Assembly: GCA_013813715.1 (NCBI GenBank)
Contig: JACCRF010000073.1
Span: 1 to 46,750 of the forward strand
Direction: 5' to 3'
Source: Gemmatimonadaceae bacterium
Lineage (GTDB): Bacteria; Gemmatimonadota; Gemmatimonadetes; Gemmatimonadales; Gemmatimonadaceae
DNA length: 46,750 bases
This document shows, in pieces, positions 42,265 through 46,750 of this stretch. Numbering within the stretch: the first letter of the stretch is position 1; the number at the start of each line of letters is the position of its first letter. The position numbers and the translations under genes were made by a program. The notes beneath the pieces are model-generated. The model saw only the letters and a program-made list of their open reading frames with translations, did not search any database and had not been told where the DNA came from.

Positions 42265-45075
42265 CTACTTTCCGGGTTCCCTGAACGCGTCGTCGGACTC
42301 TGCGCCCTTCCTGGGCTTCCATTGGAGCGAGTAGTATTCGCCGCGATCGCGTGCCCATGGGTCGAACGCATTCTGCATCTGGTCGAGCTCCGACTTCAGC
42401 TCGGGGATCGTGCGCAGCAGCACTCGCTTGAGCGGCGACACGGGCTGATCAGCGTGACCATTGATTGGTTGTGCTTCGGTCATCGCGCCGGGACCATTGT
42501 TGTTCACCCAGTCGACACCCAGTTGCGTGTAGAATTCCGGACGGAAGCTGGACGTGAAGAAACGGTCGCTGTACAGGCGGCGCGATGCGTTCAGGATAAA
42601 CACCACGAACTGCGTTTCCGAGATGGCAAAGCCGTGGGGGCGCGTTGTCTCTGCGAGAAATCCGACGACCGTGTCCAGATCCTCGACGTTGTCGACCGTC
42701 GAGCCGTTGGGATGGCCAAGGCAGTCGTTGATCGGCTGCCCGGTCGTGTCGCGTTGCGACAGGGTAATGACTTTCGTGCTGTCGCACCTGTGCGTGCCGT
42801 ATACCTCGCGCAATGCTTGCACGAGCTTCGCCTGCTCCGTTCGCTCGGCGGAGCCAGCAGGGAGACGCCGATCGATGAAATCGTCGAAGGCCGTGAGCTG
42901 ACGCAGGCCGTACTGCCGACGGAACTCGTTGAAACGAGTGACGCCGCGCTCGCGGTCGCGAATGAGGTCGAGCGCGGGCACGTCGAGCTTCTTCGTGGAG
43001 CTGGTGAGCCGATCCATCGGCAGGTTCTGTAGAAACCGAGGATGGTTCTGGAGAGCGAGGGCGCCAAGTCGCTGGCGACCCATGCTCAACGCCCATCCGG
43101 CGAGCCCCCGATCGCGCATGAAGTCCGTGGCCTTCCCTCGGAACGTCGAGACGACCGGTATCTTGCTGGCGATCGCGTTCGGCTTGCCGTAGTCGCGGAA
43201 CTCGATCAGGTCCGGCACCAGCGGGTGCAGCCGGTAAACGGTGATGAACTCTTCGGGGAAATTGAAAGGCGATCCGAAGTGATTGACGCCACCGTTGACG
43301 TCGTCGGGGTTGGACAGGTTCCAGCCGCGTTTGTTGTTGCCCGTTCCGAAGATTCCGGGGCCGGTCGCGAAGATCGAGTACCAGGTGTTGGCGGCGTTGG
43401 CGCGGTTGCTGCGATTGGCCTGCGAGACCACCACGGCCAGCGCTCGCGACAGCCCGCTTTCTCTTGCCAGCAACCCGTTCCAGTTTCCGTTCATTCCGCG
43501 GAAGAGCGGCTCGTTGTAGAGAAGTTGCGTGGTCCATTCTATGGTATGGATCTTCGCGATCTCGGCCGCCACGACGAGGTGGGCAGCCTCGAAGAGCTCG
43601 GCCGGAGTTACATCGCGATATCGTATCACGCGCGCCGGATTCGCCGGGTTGCGCAAGCCCGAATCCATATCAGGCGTCCGCGCCGCGCGACGCCGGAACT
43701 CGTCGACGAACTGATTGTGCTCTCGCGCGAAAACATTGTGATAGAAGCTGGCGCCAATGCTCCAGTTGTCGGGGAAGGCGGTGGCCTCCTGGCCCGCCCA
43801 CGCAGAATTCATCGGGTCGGTGGGGAGCAGGGTTGGCAGGTAGCCCTGACGGTCACCAGCGGTGGTGTCGCCCGCGATTCTGACCATGAGAAGGCGCGCG
43901 GCATCGTTCGGATCGCGCTTTACCCGTTTAAGTGAAACGGAATCGTATCCGTAGAGCTGTGAGGCGTCCCACCACGCGGTGTTCGTGTTCTTGAAGACCT
44001 TGGGCGCGCGCGTCATGTACTCGCGCCCGTTCTGCGTAAATGTCCCCGGCTTTCTCGCGTCGGCCACGAACGCGCGCTCCATCGCGTCAGCCGGCCGGCA
44101 TCCGAGGCGCGCGGCTCCCTCTGCCGTAAGCGGAGTTTCCACGCCGTTCACCTTCTGCGAGACACATCCAACTTTCATGTACTCAGCTGCGTTGCGGCCT
44201 TCCTCGAGGTGCGAGAACCAGTCGTGCGTCATGAACTGGATCCAGAACGCGGCGAGGACATTGAAGAAGGGCGCTTTCTTGTAGTCGCAGCTGGCGTCCG
44301 TGGCAAAGCCAGGCTTGCCGTTGCCGTCAGCGCATGCGACGCTGTCTGATTGCTTTCGAGTGAACAGCTTGCGGCTGATGACCTGCGGGTCAGGCGTGAG
44401 TAGCGAAAGGCGTCCGCCATGGCGATTGCGGATAACCTCGTTCAGCCCGAGCTCGGGAAACGTGTTCTCGAACTCGACGTTGCGAGCGAAATACATCCCC
44501 GTTGACCCCATCAGCGGGTTGCGTATGTCGTTGCAGATTCCGGTCAGCGTGCGGCCGCGAATGAGCTCGCCTTTGCAGAGCTGGTCACCACTGCCACCGG
44601 CACTCCCGAAACTCGGATGACCCGCCGGCAATCGCATCTCGGGCCACGTTTTGATCGCAGGTCCATCGGTGGGAAAGCGACCGTTGAGGTATTCGGAGAA
44701 GGTTCCGCTATTGTCGAAGAGGTTGAACTTGAGCAGCTCGACGCGTTCGTACTCGAGGTCGATGAGGGAGCCCATGATTCCGCGAGTCGGCTGACTCAGG
44801 ATTCCCTTCGAGCTGGCGTCGCCAGTGCCGTAGTAGTTGGTCCAATCCACCCATGGGACGTCGCGCCCTTTGACCGCGAGATCGCCACCGCGGCAGAGCG
44901 CGGTACTTTTCTGGACCTTACCCTCGAAGCGCTGATCGCGAGATGTGGCGAAGCGCCGGGCACCGGTGGAGATCTCTTCGGCGCAGCCGGCAAGGTTGTC
45001 GAGAGCATCTCGTTTCCCGCAGCCGGCAATACTCAGCGTGACGCACGCCGCGAACAGAGCAGGTGCTAATCGCAT
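42265..45075 (-). CDS. Animal-type heme peroxidase lipoprotein, alpha-dioxygenase-like
   Basis: The product is 936 aa with lipobox AGC at Cys19, so membrane-anchored outside the cytoplasm. The distal His284 lies in FWIQFMTHDWFSHLEE, the proximal His510 in VVAAEIAKIHTIEWTTQLL, and the catalytic Tyr614 in ITVYRLHPLVPDLIEF. FAREHNQF at 449-456 is the superfamily signature. The QFMxHDW and AKIHTIEW motifs are those of plant-type fatty acid alpha-dioxygenases rather than myeloperoxidases, so it probably makes fatty-acid hydroperoxides. It is longer than plant enzymes (~640 aa), with an N-terminal 100-residue extension. It is the first gene of the eight-gene minus operon, directly upstream of the P450. 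Confidence 0.92.
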   Translation of the reverse strand: MRLAPALFAACVTLSIAGCGKRDALDNLAGCAEEISTGARRFATSRDQRFEGKVQKSTALCRGGDLAVKGRDVPWVDWTNYYGTGDASSKGILSQPTRGIMGSLIDLEYERVELLKFNLFDNSGTFSEYLNGRFPTDGPAIKTWPEMRLPAGHPSFGSAGGSGDQLCKGELIRGRTLTGICNDIRNPLMGSTGMYFARNVEFENTFPELGLNEVIRNRHGGRLSLLTPDPQVISRKLFTRKQSDSVACADGNGKPGFATDASCDYKKAPFFNVLAAFWIQFMTHDWFSHLEEGRNAAEYMKVGCVSQKVNGVETPLTAEGAARLGCRPADAMERAFVADARKPGTFTQNGREYMTRAPKVFKNTNTAWWDASQLYGYDSVSLKRVKRDPNDAARLLMVRIAGDTTAGDRQGYLPTLLPTDPMNSAWAGQEATAFPDNWSIGASFYHNVFAREHNQFVDEFRRRAARTPDMDSGLRNPANPARVIRYRDVTPAELFEAAHLVVAAEIAKIHTIEWTTQLLYNEPLFRGMNGNWNGLLARESGLSRALAVVVSQANRSNRANAANTWYSIFATGPGIFGTGNNKRGWNLSNPDDVNGGVNHFGSPFNFPEEFITVYRLHPLVPDLIEFRDYGKPNAIASKIPVVSTFRGKATDFMRDRGLAGWALSMGRQRLGALALQNHPRFLQNLPMDRLTSSTKKLDVPALDLIRDRERGVTRFNEFRRQYGLRQLTAFDDFIDRRLPAGSAERTEQAKLVQALREVYGTHRCDSTKVITLSQRDTTGQPINDCLGHPNGSTVDNVEDLDTVVGFLAETTRPHGFAISETQFVVFILNASRRLYSDRFFTSSFRPEFYTQLGVDWVNNNGPGAMTEAQPINGHADQPVSPLKRVLLRTIPELKSELDQMQNAFDPWARDRGEYYSLQWKPRKGAESDDAFREPGK

Positions 45076-45622
45076 GCGACTCTCTCTGGCTCGCTAGCCA
45101 GGCATTGCGAACGTTGGCTGGAGACGGCGCTCGATCCTTGGGGGGAGATGAGAATATCCGACACGCCATGCGGGGATGCAAGCGCTGTCTGTACGGAGTG
45201 GCATCCCACTCACGGTTTGATCTTCTGTCCCCACTGAGTCTCGTGACATCTCCCGGTATCCCATGATTTGGGACAAAATCAACCGAGAAATACACAGGTG
45301 AGAGACGCCAGAAGCATAAGCCCGAGTCGCTAGAGGGACGAACCTTCAGCCAAGCCGCATCTTCGCCGTGCGTGGAGTATGATCCTGGCCTCCAGGCAGA
45401 GGCCAGAGACACCAAGGGCCGCCGAGTCGCCCGCCTGTGCGTGCAACTCGCTTCTCACTCTTGGATCGGGCGCAGGTTGGAGATCACCGCGCCAAGATGA
45501 GATCGCAGATGTATCCAACTCGAAACTCGACATCCATGCCTCTGGCTTCTCTTACCTGTGTCTCTCTTGGTTGCGTCGTTTCTGCCAGGCTGCCGAACGG
45601 ACCCACTACCCAGCGCCTCGCC
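45076..45622. other. Intergenic region upstream of the heme-oxidase operon
   Basis: This 547-bp gap holds no supported gene. Open frames on plus near 45379-45850 have low-complexity, non-protein-like translations. The promoter of the operon (minus) must lie in its left part. A small inverted pair CCCA/TGGG around AATCA near 45260 is the only symmetry I noticed; no confident -35/-10 pair, terminator or RNA motif. Confidence 0.5.
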
Positions 45623-46699
45623 TCACTCGGCCCGCACCGCAACCCGGTGCCACGCATTGTTGCAGTAGCCCTTGACGTTCCACGTCGCCTCGACCGTGGA
45701 GGGTTGCGTCGCCCCGGCGACGTCGGTGGCACGAACCACCAGCGTGTTATGGCCAGGCGGCAGGTCAACCGACGCCTCCCACATCGACCACGTCCACTCC
45801 GGCCCTTCGATGGATATCCGCGCCGGAATCCACTCGTGCCCGTCGTCTGACGATACCTCCACCGCAGCGACAGGCCGGCCCTCGGAGCCCATTGCCCATC
45901 CCCGAAGCTCCAGCCGGCCCGCTGGCACCACTTCATTTTGCGTGGGGTGGAGAATGACAGCGTTGACGGGAACCCCCCTCAGCGGAATGCCGGCAGACAC
46001 GTCACGGGGTCGACTTGGGTCTGCCTCTCGCTGCACGCGATAAGCCGCGCTCTGGAAATAGTTTGGTGACGGATCGGCTCGAAGTGTGATGCGGCCGAGC
46101 CATTTGACGCTTCGCGCGCCTATCCAGCCGGGCACGACTGCGCGAAGCGGAAATCCATGCTCGGCGGGCAGTGGAGCTCCGTTCAGCGCAGTCGCGAGAA
46201 TCACCTCGTCGGCCAATGCCTTTTCGACGTCGATCGAAGCCCCGAATCCGAAGACGCGTCCGTTGCGCTCTACCTGGTCGAGGCCAGTGAACTCGACATG
46301 CCGAGCTTCGTCGCGGACGCCCGCCGCTTCGAGAACGGCGCGGAGGGCGATGCCCGTCCAATCACCAGTGCTCGCCGCCTCGGGTCCCCAGGGCAGCTCA
46401 CCGGGAAGCGCACCCACCGACAACAGCTCGTCCCGGCGCAGACCCGCGCAAACCAGAGTGGCAACCACGTTACGCACGGGAAAAGCGCGAACGAGATCAT
46501 CGAGCGAAAAACTCTGCGGTCGCTCCACCAGCCCGTCGATTTCGAGTCGCCACGATGCCGGATCGATGCGCGGAATCGGAGCGTGGCTGCGGTGGAAGAA
46601 TGATTCGACCGGAGTGACCAGCAGCTCCGCCAGAACTGGCCAGACTCCCGAGTTGAGGCCGTCCTCGTCGTGAATGAGCCGGGCGTGCGGCGTCGTCAT
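45623..46699 (-). CDS. Sulfite-oxidase-family molybdopterin oxidoreductase
   Basis: The product is 358 aa. The molybdenum-ligand Cys84 lies in VVATLVCAGLRRDELL, the first domain of the sulfite oxidase fold. GFPLRAVVPGWIGARSVKWL is the molybdopterin-binding stretch, and the C-terminal dimerisation domain ends TWNVKGYCNNAWHRVAV, as in plant-type sulfite oxidases. No heme domain and no signal peptide, so it could be cytoplasmic or partner-exported. In place of the family's usual Gly-Asn-Arg after the Cys there is Gly-Leu-Arg. The 5' edge lies 51 bp from the window end, so a redox partner may be just outside. Substrate may be sulfite or another oxo-acceptor. Confidence 0.9.
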   Translation of the reverse strand: MTTPHARLIHDEDGLNSGVWPVLAELLVTPVESFFHRSHAPIPRIDPASWRLEIDGLVERPQSFSLDDLVRAFPVRNVVATLVCAGLRRDELLSVGALPGELPWGPEAASTGDWTGIALRAVLEAAGVRDEARHVEFTGLDQVERNGRVFGFGASIDVEKALADEVILATALNGAPLPAEHGFPLRAVVPGWIGARSVKWLGRITLRADPSPNYFQSAAYRVQREADPSRPRDVSAGIPLRGVPVNAVILHPTQNEVVPAGRLELRGWAMGSEGRPVAAVEVSSDDGHEWIPARISIEGPEWTWSMWEASVDLPPGHNTLVVRATDVAGATQPSTVEATWNVKGYCNNAWHRVAVRAE

Positions 46700-46750
46700 G
46701 GTGCCAACCTCACGAGTAGTGTGTTCCCGATATGCGACGTGGGGGGGGGG

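Noticed and set aside
46739-46750. Run of ten G at the right end
   Set aside because: A homopolymer exactly at the sequence end is more likely an assembly or read artefact than a genomic feature.

Overview
The window is high-GC bacterial DNA, densely coded on both strands, with frequent 1-11 bp stop/start overlaps and many lipoprotein signals (LxxC boxes). The gene mix fits a soil-type Gram-negative from a phylum such as Gemmatimonadota or Acidobacteriota: a heptose epimerase implying LPS, ECF sigma plus DGPF protein, ankyrin and PASTA proteins, DUF305/LVIVD lipoproteins, and several heme oxidases. No rRNA or marker gene confirms the phylum. I saw no tRNA, rRNA, CRISPR array or insertion sequence.

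Layout. 1-2570: the 5' part of an SdiA-regulated-like lipoprotein, a DUF4956 membrane protein and hldD, all on minus. 2694-3440: an apparently intact VapBC-type toxin-antitoxin pair. 3456-5099: ECF42-type sigma factor with its DGPF/YCII partner. 5209-8710: TPR protein, a GGTACC-bearing tandem repeat, and an ABC-2 exporter. 8816-13441: a hypothetical protein, ankyrin protein, M20-like hydrolase with altered metal ligands, and a GNAT acetyltransferase. 13646-14285: a second toxin-antitoxin locus broken twice (frameshifted antitoxin, truncated PIN toxin). 14261-16091: secreted protein, DUF2277, an orphan cation-efflux C-terminal domain and a P-loop kinase-like protein.

16308-19067 is an ABC importer of the nitrate/sulfonate/taurine class. 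Its binding protein has an in-frame TGA where I recall relatives carrying Cys, followed by a small hairpin. This is either a selenocysteine codon or a nonsense change or error. A methionine-rich segment follows. 19129-25527: rhomboid protease, then a minus-strand run of beta-propeller lipoprotein, histidine kinase, sigma-54 response regulator and nitrilase. 25860-27538: HNH endonuclease coupled to a Y-family DNA polymerase. 27675-33533: MFS drug exporter, a C-terminally truncated glycoamylase-like protein, a small membrane protein, and a DUF305-LVIVD pair.

33542-45075 is the most striking region: eight tightly packed minus-strand genes beginning with an alpha-dioxygenase-like heme peroxidase lipoprotein. 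Next come a cytochrome P450, a small unknown protein, a catalase-related protein with a Thr-His distal pair as in coral allene oxide synthase, a membrane protein with an internally duplicated domain, a DyP-type peroxidase, a seven-PASTA membrane protein and a small unknown protein. I read this as a candidate fatty-acid or lipid hydroperoxide (oxylipin-like) pathway. The window ends with a sulfite-oxidase-family molybdoenzyme and a terminal G run.
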